Shown here piece by piece: positions 8,301 to 18,200 of a stretch of DNA of 64,000 nt (its first letter is position 1; the number at the start of each line of letters is the position of its first letter). A program made the translations under genes and the position numbers. The notes under the pieces were generated by a model, which was given only the letters and a program-made list of their open reading frames with translations, made no database searches and was not told the DNA's origin. This stretch comes from Acidulodesulfobacterium sp021802425 (GTDB lineage: Bacteria > SZUA-79 > Acidulodesulfobacterales > Acidulodesulfobacteraceae). The stretch is from positions 1-64,000 of the forward strand of contig JAJZXJ010000008.1 of assembly GCA_021802425.1 (NCBI GenBank), given 5' to 3'.

Positions 8301-9091
8301 AAAAATACCCCTATAAGAATAGAAAAATAATCAAAATCAAATCCTGCTTCGGAGCCGCCGTTATTTATCTTTGTTTTCAGGTTTAAATCGTTATCGCAGA
8401 AGCCGTCCAAAAGCCTTGACCTTTCGATTAAATAGAGTTTGAGTTTTCCTTCTTTAAAATTATCGATATACGAATTTTTAAAGATTTCCATAATATTTTT
8501 TAAGTATGCCCCCGCCTTCATAAAAACGATAACCTGCGGTTTCACGCTTTTTTTTGCCATAAAATTTATCTCGTCTTCTATTTCTTTTAAATCCTTTTTA
8601 ATAGGAACGGTTATAAAAATCGAACTATTTTTTATTATATAAGGTTCGCCGATTAAATTAAAAGAATAATTAAAAGACGATATCCCGCCGATAATATTTA
8701 TCTTCAATTCCGCATTATTTTTTACCGCCTCATTTTTAACGGCATTATATAAACCCCAATATGTGCTGTAAAACATCGGGTCGCCGATGGTTATATAGGA
8801 ACAGACCCCTTCTCTTAATTTACCTAATATCTTAAGGGCATTTTCCCTATAAAGCCCGTCATTTCTGCCTTTCGACAGCTTCATTTCAATTTCGAGCGGA
8901 ATCAGCCTTTCCGCTGCAATATCCCGTCCTCCGAACAATTCTATAAATTCTATGCCGCTTTTTACGATATTATAAGCAGCCTTATTTTTCCCGAAAGTTA
9001 CATCGGGATAAAATATAAAATCGCTGCTTTTAAGAGCTTTAACGGCTTTTATCGTAATTAGTTCGGGGTCTCCCGGTCCCACGCCGACCAC
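8297..9091 (-). CDS. cbiL: Cobalt-precorrin-2 C20-methyltransferase
   Basis: Methylates C20 of (cobalt-)precorrin-2. The motifs GVGPGDPELITIKAVKAL, DFIFYPD, YITIGDPMFYSTYW and INIIGGISSFNYSF are those of CbiL/CobI. The start is unresolved. The frame opens with GTG at 9091 directly before the GVGPGD motif, which leaves almost no N-terminus; the frame stays open for ten more codons upstream but contains only ATT as a possible start, and no clear Shine-Dalgarno is visible for either. A few residues may therefore be missing. It is separated from cbiET by about 110 bp, the largest spacing within the cbi run. Confidence 0.9.
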   Translation of the reverse strand: MVGVGPGDPELITIKAVKALKSSDFIFYPDVTFGKNKAAYNIVKSGIEFIELFGGRDIAAERLIPLEIEMKLSKGRNDGLYRENALKILGKLREGVCSYITIGDPMFYSTYWGLYNAVKNEAVKNNAELKINIIGGISSFNYSFNLIGEPYIIKNSSIFITVPIKKDLKEIEDEINFMAKKSVKPQVIVFMKAGAYLKNIMEIFKNSYIDNFKEGKLKLYLIERSRLLDGFCDNDLNLKTKINNGGSEAGFDFDYFSILIGVFL

Positions 9092-9142
9092 ATTTAATAA
9101 ATTTAATTGATTAATGGCTGTTTACCCCCGCAGCGCTCTAAC

Positions 9143-9156
9143 ATTCCCCTAAAGGG
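9143..9156. repeat. Short GC-rich palindrome between cbiET and cbiL
   Basis: ATTCCCC...GGGGAT with a TAAA-type centre, in the only sizeable gap within the cbi run. It might be a processing or attenuation stem, or a relic of a palindromic repeat like the one in cbiD. No T-run follows on the coding strand. Confidence 0.3.
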
Positions 9157-9202
9157 GATGAAGCTTTTTTCCGATTTTATTTTAAAATATCCGTTCATTA
9201 AC

Positions 9203-10633
9203 TTACTTCAAAGTTTTATTTTCAAATTTAAAAACCGTATTATTATGTTTGACTATTTTAGTGATATAAATCTGGTTTAATGCATGAAAATATGAATCTG
9301 ACTTAATTGTTTTTAATCTCGCTATGTTGGCGGCAATAACTTCATATTTCATTTTAACTTTATTAACAGTATTAAAATTATTAACGAACGACATTACCTT
9401 ATTAAAGGAACTTAACAGTATGCTGTTTACAACGATAACGCCTTCGTTTTTTAATATATGAAACGATTCCGTTAAAATATCTTCGAGATACCTGCTGCCC
9501 CCGCCTATGAATATGGCATCGGGCAAAAGAGCATTCGTGGTATTTTCTTTAAACATATTAAAAGCTTCGGGAAGTTCTCCGAGAATTGGAACAATATTCG
9601 GCCTTTGAAATCTTTTTATATTCTTTTTAAGATTCTCAATTTTCGTTTCGTTGTTATCGATGGCATATACGACGCCGCCGCTGGCGATTGCGGAGGCTTC
9701 TATGCTGATACCGCCGCTGCCGCATCCTGCGTCGATAATAACGGAATCCTTTTTAAGATTCATTAAACTTATGCTTATTGCCCTGATTTCCTTTTTAGTC
9801 GGTTCCCCTGCTATATGTACATATTTTTCATCCTCGATACCAAAAATCTGATTCCGGTTCTGAAACGGGATTTTAGAATAAGCCTCGCCGTCTTTGCTTG
9901 CTTTAAACGGCTTTTTTCTTTCAATTATTACGATATTTTTTTTATTAGATAAACTCTCGAGGATTTCTTTCGTAAAACTCCTGTATATTTTTTCATTTTT
10001 AGAACACAAATCGGTTAAAACATAAAAATCGAATTCGGCGATAAACCCCTTTTCTTCCAGTTCCGCATATATTCTGTAAGGCGTGTTAATATCGTCGGTA
10101 TAAATTCCTATAACCCGTTTTTGGGAATATAAAGCTTCATAGATATTTCTTAAATCGCGCCCGTGGGTACTTACAATATAGGAATCGGTCATCGGTATTT
10201 TTAATTTTGAAAACCCGATTTGCATAAAACTGACGGCAGGATAAATTTCCACAAATCTTTTTTCGTTTGTTTTTAATTCCCTTAAAATACTTCCCCCGAT
10301 CCCAAAAAAATTTGGATCTCCGTTGGCAAATATAAGTATATTTTTTTTGCCGAGATTTTCTCTTACATAATCCAAAATAAATTTGAATTTGCTGTCGTAA
10401 AATATCGTCGCATTATTTATATGCGTTATTTTTTCGCTGCGTTCGAGATTTATACCCTTATTAATAATAACAAACTGTTCTTTAAGCCATGCCAATATGC
10501 TTAAATCGTCTTTTCTTCTTGCAAACACGGCGTCAACCCCATTAGCCTTATTCATAAATAAACCCTGGGCAGTCTGTTTGGCTGTTTCGGCATAACATGG
10601 AGAAATTCCCAATATATGAACCTTTTTTATCAT
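9203..10633 (-). CDS. cbiET: Fused cobalt-precorrin-7 C5-methyltransferase / C15-methyltransferase (decarboxylating)
   Basis: A two-domain enzyme (476 residues, like CobL). Residues 1 to about 240 are the CbiE tetrapyrrole methylase (VHILGISPCY, ILIFANGDPNFFGIGG, YPAVSFMQIGFSKLKIP, IVSTHGRD). From about 265 to the end is the CbiT Rossmann methyltransferase (FGIEDEKYVHIAGEPTKKEIRA, VIIDAGCGSGGISIEAS, DAIFIGGG). Together they add methyl groups at C5 and C15 and remove the C12 acetate carboxyl. The start region is written twice in the assembly (10519-10645 and 10746-10872); after removing the duplicate, the ATG lies 20 bp downstream of cbiD. Confidence 0.93.
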   Translation of the reverse strand: MIKKVHILGISPCYAETAKQTAQGLFMNKANGVDAVFARRKDDLSILAWLKEQFVIINKGINLERSEKITHINNATIFYDSKFKFILDYVRENLGKKNILIFANGDPNFFGIGGSILRELKTNEKRFVEIYPAVSFMQIGFSKLKIPMTDSYIVSTHGRDLRNIYEALYSQKRVIGIYTDDINTPYRIYAELEEKGFIAEFDFYVLTDLCSKNEKIYRSFTKEILESLSNKKNIVIIERKKPFKASKDGEAYSKIPFQNRNQIFGIEDEKYVHIAGEPTKKEIRAISISLMNLKKDSVIIDAGCGSGGISIEASAIASGGVVYAIDNNETKIENLKKNIKRFQRPNIVPILGELPEAFNMFKENTTNALLPDAIFIGGGSRYLEDILTESFHILKNEGVIVVNSILLSSFNKVMSFVNNFNTVNKVKMKYEVIAANIARLKTIKSDSYFHALNQIYITKIVKHNNTVFKFENKTLK

Positions 10634-10645
10634 TTGTTATGTTCC

Positions 10646-10745
10646 NNNNNNNNNNNNNNNNNNNNNNNNNNNNNNNNNNNNNNNNNNNNNNNNNNNNNNN
10701 NNNNNNNNNNNNNNNNNNNNNNNNNNNNNNNNNNNNNNNNNNNNN
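10646..10745. other. Scaffold gap of 100 N between two identical contig ends
   Basis: Exactly 100 N. The 127 bases before it (10519-10645) and after it (10746-10872) are identical, so the two contigs overlap and no sequence is missing. Collapsing the gap and one copy removes 227 bases. Confidence 0.95.
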
Positions 10746-10872
10746 TTGCAAACACGGCGTCAACCCCATTAGCCTTATTCATAAATAAACCCTGGGCAGT
10801 CTGTTTGGCTGTTTCGGCATAACATGGAGAAATTCCCAATATATGAACCTTTTTTATCATTTGTTATGTTCC
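10746..10872 (-). repeat. Artefactual second copy of the cbiET 5' end (127 bp)
   Basis: This is identical to 10519-10645 and contains the first 38 codons of cbiET again (ATG at 10860). The second copy runs directly into the cbiD-cbiET spacer, which shows that it carries the true upstream context. It should not be annotated as a separate truncated gene. Confidence 0.93.
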
Positions 10873-10880
10873 CTTAAAAT

Positions 10881-12326
10881 TCACGTAGAAGCCAGCATTT
10901 TACCTTCGTACGAAATCAGTATAATATCGATATTTACCTGCTCTTTGGACATCCTGATTAAATTTTCCTTTGCCGCTTTTAAAATGTTATAAAAAATCTT
11001 ATCCGGCAGCGGGTTATAAATATTACACAACGATAAAATGTAGTTATACGCCTGTCTTGAGGTATTGGAACTAATTATTTTTTCACATAAATCGTTAATT
11101 TCATTCTCTGGTATAATATCTATATGTTCCTTTAAAACCGCTTTAACTAAAGCGCCCAAATATTTTAAATCCAGATTGCCGTATTTGGCATTAGTATTTC
11201 TTGCTCCCTGTGAAATTTTCACGATTTTTCCGAATTGCCCTGCAAAAATAACTCTTTTTATACCCGACCCGGCGGCTTTTCTTATCGAATAAGACACATA
11301 GTCTCCTATTTCTATAAAACTTTCTTTCGGCATATCTTTAAAAATATTCATAGCCGTTTTTTCGCTAAATCTCCCCGGTGTATAAACACATGCATCTATT
11401 TTATTGCCGGATAAAAAGGCAAGAGACGATTTAATCGTTCCAAGCCATGCCTTTGCGGATATCGGAATAACATAACCTGTGGTTCCCAGAATACTGATCC
11501 CGCCCTCGATGCCTAATCTCGGATTTAATGTTTTTTTTGCGACGATGTCGCCGTCAGGCACATAAAGAATAGACAAAAGCACTCCGTTGCCTGTACGGCA
11601 GTTTAACTTATTTTGATTTATGCCTGCCCTATCGTTTATCCTGCCGTTTATCCCTTCCTTTACCGCCCATTCTATCATTTTGAACGGAACGGGATTTATA
11701 GCCGGAAAACCCGGACTAACCGGCAAGCCCTGCCTCCTTACTATGCCGATACCTGCCGAAGAAGAAAGTATAATGCTAAACCCCGAGTGTTTTATTATAT
11801 TATAAATATATAATTTTCCATAATATTTTTTTACCTCGTCCGGCAGACGGGTTAAAATTGTCTCGCCCGCTTTCTCGTATAAATGTAAAAACATAAGGGT
11901 ATTTTTGCTTCGGTTTATCGGACCGCCTTGATTGTCTTGATTTTGATTGCCCTTAATATCATCTGCCTCATTTAAAAGCATAGCGACTGCGCCGTCCGCA
12001 TCGTCTAAAAACATAAAATCGGCACATATTTTTATGCCGTTTGTTACATCGGGATCATCCCCCGAATCCTTTATTACAGAAGCCCTCGAAACCCATCCTC
12101 CCCTTATCCCCCCCGCTTTGGGGGGGATAAGGGGAGGGATTTTTGAAAGTTCGGCCACAGGGAGTAAGACATTTTCCCCTCCCGGCATTTTTATTTCTAT
12201 CCGAAAAAACTTTTGATGTTTAAAATAATACCTTATAGAAGCTTTTATAGCGGCGGCACTTACGCTCCCGGTAGAAAATCCTTTTCTTAATCCATTATTG
12301 CCGGCATTACTATTGACTGTTTCCAT
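10881..12326 (-). CDS. cbiD: Cobalt-precorrin-5B C1-methyltransferase
   Basis: Methylates C1 in the anaerobic cobalamin route. Typical motifs are LRKGFSTGSVSAAAIKA at residues 13-29, SRASVIKDSGDDPDVTNGIKI, AIGIGIVRRQGL-like SAGIGIVRRQGLPV, GYVIPISAKAWLGTI and FAGQFGKIVKISQGARNTN. At 481 residues it is about 100 longer than usual. One extra piece is a proline- and glycine-rich insert (IPPLIPPKAGGIRGGW) just before the SRASVIKD motif, encoded by a 46-bp palindrome. A second is an asparagine- and glutamine-containing loop near NEADDIKGNQNQDNQGG. The conserved motifs remain in frame on both sides, so the enzyme is probably functional. It starts 20 bp after the Omp85 gene, with no riboswitch between them. 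Confidence 0.93.
   Translation of the reverse strand: METVNSNAGNNGLRKGFSTGSVSAAAIKASIRYYFKHQKFFRIEIKMPGGENVLLPVAELSKIPPLIPPKAGGIRGGWVSRASVIKDSGDDPDVTNGIKICADFMFLDDADGAVAMLLNEADDIKGNQNQDNQGGPINRSKNTLMFLHLYEKAGETILTRLPDEVKKYYGKLYIYNIIKHSGFSIILSSSAGIGIVRRQGLPVSPGFPAINPVPFKMIEWAVKEGINGRINDRAGINQNKLNCRTGNGVLLSILYVPDGDIVAKKTLNPRLGIEGGISILGTTGYVIPISAKAWLGTIKSSLAFLSGNKIDACVYTPGRFSEKTAMNIFKDMPKESFIEIGDYVSYSIRKAAGSGIKRVIFAGQFGKIVKISQGARNTNAKYGNLDLKYLGALVKAVLKEHIDIIPENEINDLCEKIISSNTSRQAYNYILSLCNIYNPLPDKIFYNILKAAKENLIRMSKEQVNIDIILISYEGKMLAST
12095..12140. repeat. GC-rich palindromic repeat inserted in frame within cbiD
   Basis: A near-perfect inverted repeat: 12095-12114 (ATCCTCCCCTTATCCCCCCC) pairs with 12120-12140 around a GCTTT loop, with one base unpaired. 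It is strikingly richer in G and C than its surroundings. On either strand it reads as a peptide of the PPLIPPxxGGIRGG kind, without a stop. It looks like a small dispersed REP- or MITE-type element. Confidence 0.8.
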
Positions 12327-12346
12327 TATTTTTAACTTAATTTAAT

Positions 12347-15160
12347 TTAAAACGATGTTCCGATCGTAAAATTAACCCCGCCCGCCGGCCAATACGGTCT
12401 CCTGTTTAAAATAAAGCCGTAAGAAAAACTGATCGGTCCTATGGGCGATAAATACATTACGCCTGCTCCGGCCGATTTATACAAAGCAAGGGGTCTTATA
12501 TTCAGGGCGTTTAAAAACACATTTCCGCCGTCTTGAAAAACAAAAAAATCAAAGTTATTATAAACAGGGATGTTTAACTGGAGATTATAGTTCTCCATAA
12601 TATCCCCTCCTATCGGATATTGATACGGATTTAAATTTATAAGCCCGATTGAATCCTGCGGAAACCCCCTAACCGTCGTTCTGCCTCCCAAAAAAAATCT
12701 TTCGTTTATCGGCACCTGTGTTGTAGGCGGCAGGGGTTTAATATAACCGAAACGCAAAGAATACAACAACACGGTGTTATAAATAAACGGAATAAATTGC
12801 TCGGTATGGAAAAACAATTTTATAAAATTAATCTGGGAATCGAATAGTGTTGAAGAGTATGAGAATCTTAAGGTTGTTAAATTTCCCGATGTAGGATTAA
12901 ATATATTATTTTTCGTGTTATAAATGATAGACGCTGCAACGGCGCTTATTCTTGTAAACCCTATATCTCTTGGAGTGATTTGCGCTCCGGGATTTAAGCC
13001 GGACAAGAAATTATAAAACATTTCATATGATAATAATCCTTTCAGATGACTGTTAAATCTCCTTATCAAAGAAAAGACTCCGCCTTCTTTATGAAGCGTA
13101 TAATTTAAAGTGATTATATCGTTATCTAATCCTCTGGCGTTAAAAGCAAGTCCTCTATAATTATAAATAGCAGGATCGTAATAGTCTAAAAGCAAATTTG
13201 TATAAACAGCGCTTTTTGAAAATCGCGCAGACAGGGATTTGCCTGAACCAAAAAGGTTGCTGTCATCTATTTGCACAAACCCCTTATATCTGGTATATGT
13301 TCCGTAACCGGCCCCAAAACTTAATGAAATAGGCTTTGCATCCCTTACTTTCACGATTATATTCTTGTCCGGCTCAATATTTTGAGGATTCTCGATACTG
13401 ATGCTGACATAATTAAAAATTCCGGCTCTATAAAGCCTGTTCTGGGTTTCGATTATATTTTTTTGATCATAGATTTCTCCCTTTTTAAATAAAAGCAACC
13501 CTTTAATATAAGCCGTCTTTGTAATAGTATTTCCAAATATTAATATATTTTTAATTCTTGTCAACGGACCGCTGTTAATATCGTAATACAAATCGGCATA
13601 TTTTTTGTCTGCGCTATATCGGGTATCGAGCCTTGTCTTAGAAAAAACATATCCGGAATCCGCAAGTTTCGTAGAAAGCAGATTTTTACCGTTCTCCGCT
13701 TTAATAATATAAAACGGTTTATTTTGCATGCCCTCGAAGTAACCGGTTAAATCCTTTGTTTTGACTTCCGGCGGCAAACCGGCAAGACTGACTTTCTTTA
13801 CATAAGTTCTTATCCCCTTTTTTATGTCAACCAATATTGCCACGCTCTTTTTATCCCTGCTAAAGGTTAAGTGTTGCGAGATACGGGCGGCAAAATACCC
13901 CTCGTTATTATAATAATTTTCTATATTGGTTATGTCGTCAGCCAGTCTTTTCCTGCGAAAATATTGCCTGCTAAAGAAGGATGTAGGAGCGGTCTTCATC
14001 AATGATAATATTGCGGATTTGCTGAACGGCTCATTTCCTTTTATGGTAATGCTTTTTACGGCAATTCTGAAACCTTTATTTACCGTGTAATATAAATTTA
14101 TCGTTTTATTATTCGAATCTTTTTCCTCCCTAAGAGAAACTTCCGCATAATAATATCCTTCTTCTTTATAGAAATCTGTCAATACGGTTTTAAATGAAAT
14201 AAATGTGGATTCGTCGAATATTAGGACATTTTTTATATTAAACACGGAATCTTCGATAAAACTTGCTTTTAACGGACTTATTCCCTTAAAATGAAAGAGA
14301 ATTTTATACCCGGGATGAACTTCGACGGTTATTATGGCTTTATACTTAGAAATATATGTAATTTTAGGTTCCGGTATAATAGTATTAAGGTAGCCCTCCT
14401 CTTTATAGATGCCTCTTATTTTTCTTCTCAATTTTTTAATCAAAAGTTTATTTAAGGGTTTGCCTGTAATATCTTTGACGAGTTTTGCAACTTTTCCCTT
14501 CGGGTAGTAAACCTTAAACTTAACGAAAATATTTGAAATGATTACAGGTTTATTTGGCGTTATATTTATATCTATGACATATTTCTTTATGTTTCTCAGA
14601 ACATAGGACGAAATATCTATTTTGGCATCGGGATAACCCGCATCCGACATTATATTTTTTATTTCGCCTATGCTTATTTCTTTATAATATTTTAAAAACT
14701 GTCCTGCCTTTTTTAAAGGGATGGATTTTAATATATTTTCTTCGGATACCCCCGTATCCTTAAGCCCGCGTATATCGATTCTTTCTATATAAACACGCCG
14801 GACAAAAATAAATTTTAAGTACATAAATTTCTGCTTGCGGTCTATCTTTGAAAAAACCATAATATTTGAAAAATAGCCCGTGGAATACAGCGCTTTCAGC
14901 GTCTTTTCAAGCTGATACATCGAAAACCTTTGACCGCTTTTTATGGCAAAAAAATTCTTAATATCTCTCAAAGTAATGTCGGACGGCAGCCTGTAATCTA
15001 TGGACTTTATCGTATATTTTTCGGATGAAATATTATAAATATTTGTTTCGGGTAAACCCGACGCTATTGCGCGAGGCAGGCAATTAAAGGCAAAAATATA
15101 AAGCAATATAAATAAAAATAATATCCCGAACTTTTTTAAATGCGTAAATCTAAGTATCAT
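12347..15160 (-). CDS. Omp85-family outer-membrane assembly protein (BamA/TamA type) with about seven POTRA repeats
   Basis: It has a signal peptide (residues about 8-35). From about residue 45 to 588 there are seven consecutive units of roughly 78 residues with POTRA character, beginning near YTIKSIDY, VYIERIDIRGL, VIISNIFVKF, YKILFHFKGI, AVKSITIKGN, YVKKVSLAGL and RIKNILIFGN; the seventh shows the usual YRAGIFNYVSI. The 16-strand barrel follows, with LGGRTTVRGF as the conserved loop motif and a terminal phenylalanine (FTIGTSF). It would insert proteins into the outer membrane. The tamB-like gene directly upstream (67 bp) argues for a TamA role, but TamA normally has three POTRA domains and BamA five. 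Confidence 0.88.
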   Translation of the reverse strand: MILRFTHLKKFGILFLFILLYIFAFNCLPRAIASGLPETNIYNISSEKYTIKSIDYRLPSDITLRDIKNFFAIKSGQRFSMYQLEKTLKALYSTGYFSNIMVFSKIDRKQKFMYLKFIFVRRVYIERIDIRGLKDTGVSEENILKSIPLKKAGQFLKYYKEISIGEIKNIMSDAGYPDAKIDISSYVLRNIKKYVIDINITPNKPVIISNIFVKFKVYYPKGKVAKLVKDITGKPLNKLLIKKLRRKIRGIYKEEGYLNTIIPEPKITYISKYKAIITVEVHPGYKILFHFKGISPLKASFIEDSVFNIKNVLIFDESTFISFKTVLTDFYKEEGYYYAEVSLREEKDSNNKTINLYYTVNKGFRIAVKSITIKGNEPFSKSAILSLMKTAPTSFFSRQYFRRKRLADDITNIENYYNNEGYFAARISQHLTFSRDKKSVAILVDIKKGIRTYVKKVSLAGLPPEVKTKDLTGYFEGMQNKPFYIIKAENGKNLLSTKLADSGYVFSKTRLDTRYSADKKYADLYYDINSGPLTRIKNILIFGNTITKTAYIKGLLLFKKGEIYDQKNIIETQNRLYRAGIFNYVSISIENPQNIEPDKNIIVKVRDAKPISLSFGAGYGTYTRYKGFVQIDDSNLFGSGKSLSARFSKSAVYTNLLLDYYDPAIYNYRGLAFNARGLDNDIITLNYTLHKEGGVFSLIRRFNSHLKGLLSYEMFYNFLSGLNPGAQITPRDIGFTRISAVAASIIYNTKNNIFNPTSGNLTTLRFSYSSTLFDSQINFIKLFFHTEQFIPFIYNTVLLYSLRFGYIKPLPPTTQVPINERFFLGGRTTVRGFPQDSIGLINLNPYQYPIGGDIMENYNLQLNIPVYNNFDFFVFQDGGNVFLNALNIRPLALYKSAGAGVMYLSPIGPISFSYGFILNRRPYWPAGGVNFTIGTSF

Positions 15161-15227
15161 AATTCCTAATGAAATCCCGCTTTATCGTGAACCGTTATAT
15201 AGAAACAACTTAGATTTTACCACTTTT

Positions 15228-18200
15228 TTAATAAAATCTGAAATGAAAAGCTATGCTGCCGCCGACTTCGCTGTATATATTGGAATTATTAGGGGCGAGT
15301 TCGTTGTTTTCCCAGACGCCTATAACTGAAATATGCGGGGTGAGTTTATAGGTAAGGGTCACGGATTGAGACGATTGCGAGGCTATTATATTGCTGTACG
15401 AAATAGACATTTTTTTTGTTATGGTTTTTGTCACCGTCACCTGTGGAGCGGCGCTATGGGTTATTGCCGAATACGACGGAGCAACCGAAAGATTTTTAAA
15501 TCCAAAATAACTTGAAATGGCGCCTGTAATGCTTTGCTCTACGCCTCCGCCAATCGCCGAGGCGGCTTCGGAAGCCGCAATTCCGCCAGCAGAACCTGCA
15601 TAAACGGAGCTTGCGGGAGCGCCAAGCGCCAGCATGGAAACAATATCCAATTCCGAAAGCGGAGGAGTCGATGAAAGATTGACATTAAAATTTAAAAGGG
15701 AACCGCTTGCGTTCATCCTCACAATATACTGGTTTATGTCGGTATCCGCCGAAACGGCGAAGGTCGGGTTTATTTTATAGGGATTGTTAAAATCTATATT
15801 TGCATAAGACAGCCTGAATTTTGTCCCTCTAAAATATATCTCTCCGGCTTCGGCATTAGCCGTTCCAATCAAAACAGGATCGTAAAGGGTTCCTATAAGA
15901 TGGAGTCTGGCGCTAAAATCCGTATCCATAATATTATTTCTGATAAAGATACTTTTATCAGATTTAATCAAGAGGTTTAAATCCGGATTAAAAGTCCCTT
16001 TTTTAATCACGGGCTTAATTATATTGTATTTTTTATAACTTAAAAGAAATGACGAAAGATTTATTTTTTTATCATACAAAGCCTTTTTTATGTCGATATC
16101 GCCGTATATGGTTCCATGGTCCGCACTGCCGTTATATCCGACGCTTCCGTCCATATCGGCATAAAAATAGTTGGATTCCCTGTAAACCGCCGAACTAAAG
16201 TTCGCTTGCAAATTATATGAAACCGGCCTAAAATCACTTAATCTTACTAAGCCGTGCGCCGAAAAGATTCCGTTAAGAAGCCTGAACCTGCTTTTTTCAA
16301 GCACTATTAAATTATTGTTAAATGTCAATCTTGCAAAAACCCTTGAAACGGTATAGCCCGGGTTTACCTGCGTTTCCATTAACCCCTTGCTTATTTCGGC
16401 AAACCCGTAAACTCGGGGATGCGCTTTAGGTCCAAAAATGACTGCCGAACCCGTTACAAAGCCGGATGAATTTATTATTTTATTTGAAAAAAGTTCTAAA
16501 ATCCATAAATCGGTTTTGTCGTTTATTATAAGATTATATTTTTTTAGCGTAACATTTCCTCTAATTTGGAAGTAATTATTTCCCCCTTTTAACTCAAATC
16601 CGCTTAAATCTAGCACCCTGTCCACATAAGAAATCCTTATATTTTTGGTATTTTTTAAGAAAAACGGCCCGTGTTTTAAATATACATAACTGAGTTTTGC
16701 AAATAAATAGGAATTTTTTATATTGGAGAGTTTGCCGCTTCCGTAAATGCCGCCTGATAGCCTGAATAGCGTCTTGCGGTAATCGATATCTAATAAATTT
16801 ATCTCTGTAATAAAACTGTAAGGATACCCCTTTTTTAATAAAATATCCGCTTTAGTTTTTAAACTATTTTTTAAGGCGGATAAATTTAACACCATCTTGC
16901 TTTTGGAAGAGGAAATTCCTACATCGATATTTTTCAAAAAGTAATCGTTGACATATACATCCTTGATAGCTGCATTTCCCGATATATAAGGCAGAGCGAA
17001 TAACCCGCCGATATGCAGATTAAGATTTGCAATTCCCCGGATATGATATTTTTTTACCGGATCTAAATTTAAATTTGCTAAATTAACCCCGTTTGAAATT
17101 AATCGCAAATCGTAATTAAAATTCTTGTTAACCGACGGCTTAAATCTAATCAAGCCGTAAATATTAAAAATTGCGCTATTATATGCTCCGTTAAGCCTTT
17201 TTATTTCCAAATCCTTTTTTGTCAATATTACATACGAATTGATATTTGATATATCCTGCCCGTAAACGGCAGCCTTTTTGGCATATGCCCGAATGTCAAC
17301 AATAGGATTTCCTAACTCGCCGCTTATTTTGCCGTTTGAATTTAAATAAAGGGATAAGGGAAAAGACGGTTTTTCAGAATTAATCCGAATATTTTTTGTT
17401 TCGAATTTCCCGTCGATATATTCCGTTTTTAAAATTTTATTTTCATAAATACGCCCGTTAAAATCTATCGTCCCTTTGTTTGCCCCTTGCGGCTTTTCCT
17501 CCAAAGCGACCTTTTTAAACAGGACATCGCCGGACGGCTCTATATTAACATTCGCAACACCCTTATAGCTATCCGTATATCTGTTTATATAAAGCGATTT
17601 AAATTTGTTTCGAAAATCAAAGGATATTCTATTGAACTTGCCTGCTATGACGCCTTTAATAGTCCCGCTTCCTGCCGGTTCAAAATAACGGCTTTTAACC
17701 GCTTCTATAAAATTAACCTTCGGAAACTCTTTATATCCGGCATCAAATCCTATATTTAAATAACTTTTGTTATATGAGATAACCCCGTTTACAACGCCGT
17801 TCGATTGGCTCGAGGAAGCATGCAAATCTTTGAGAAGAACAAGTTTATCGTTAACAACTACCGACCCTTCAACCAGAACCGGCTGCCCGTAATCTATGGA
17901 ATAAATAACCCTGTTCCCTTTTCTATTCCGGAATTCAAACAACTGCTCAGGCCTTTTAACATTTATTCTTTCGATATTTGCAACATAAAAATTTTTTCCG
18001 AGATGTAAATAGGTCTTAACGCTGCCGCCTGCTATAGCCGTAAACTGAGGGGTTTTTACGGAATTATAGAACTCTACTAATTTCCCTACATCTATATCTT
18101 TTAATGTCGAGTTAAACCTGCCTTCGTTTTCGTCAAGATTAATATTCCCTGCGGATTCCACAACCCCGTTAAACATTTTCAGGTTAATCTTCGTAAATTT

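Noticed and set aside
10630..10860. Frame that looks like a truncated second cbiE fragment across the second N gap
   Set aside because: It is the duplicated contig end; the residues are identical to the start of cbiET and the rest is N.
12327..12346. Cobalamin riboswitch ahead of cbiD
   Set aside because: Only 20 bp separate it from the preceding gene and no B12-box-like sequence was seen there.
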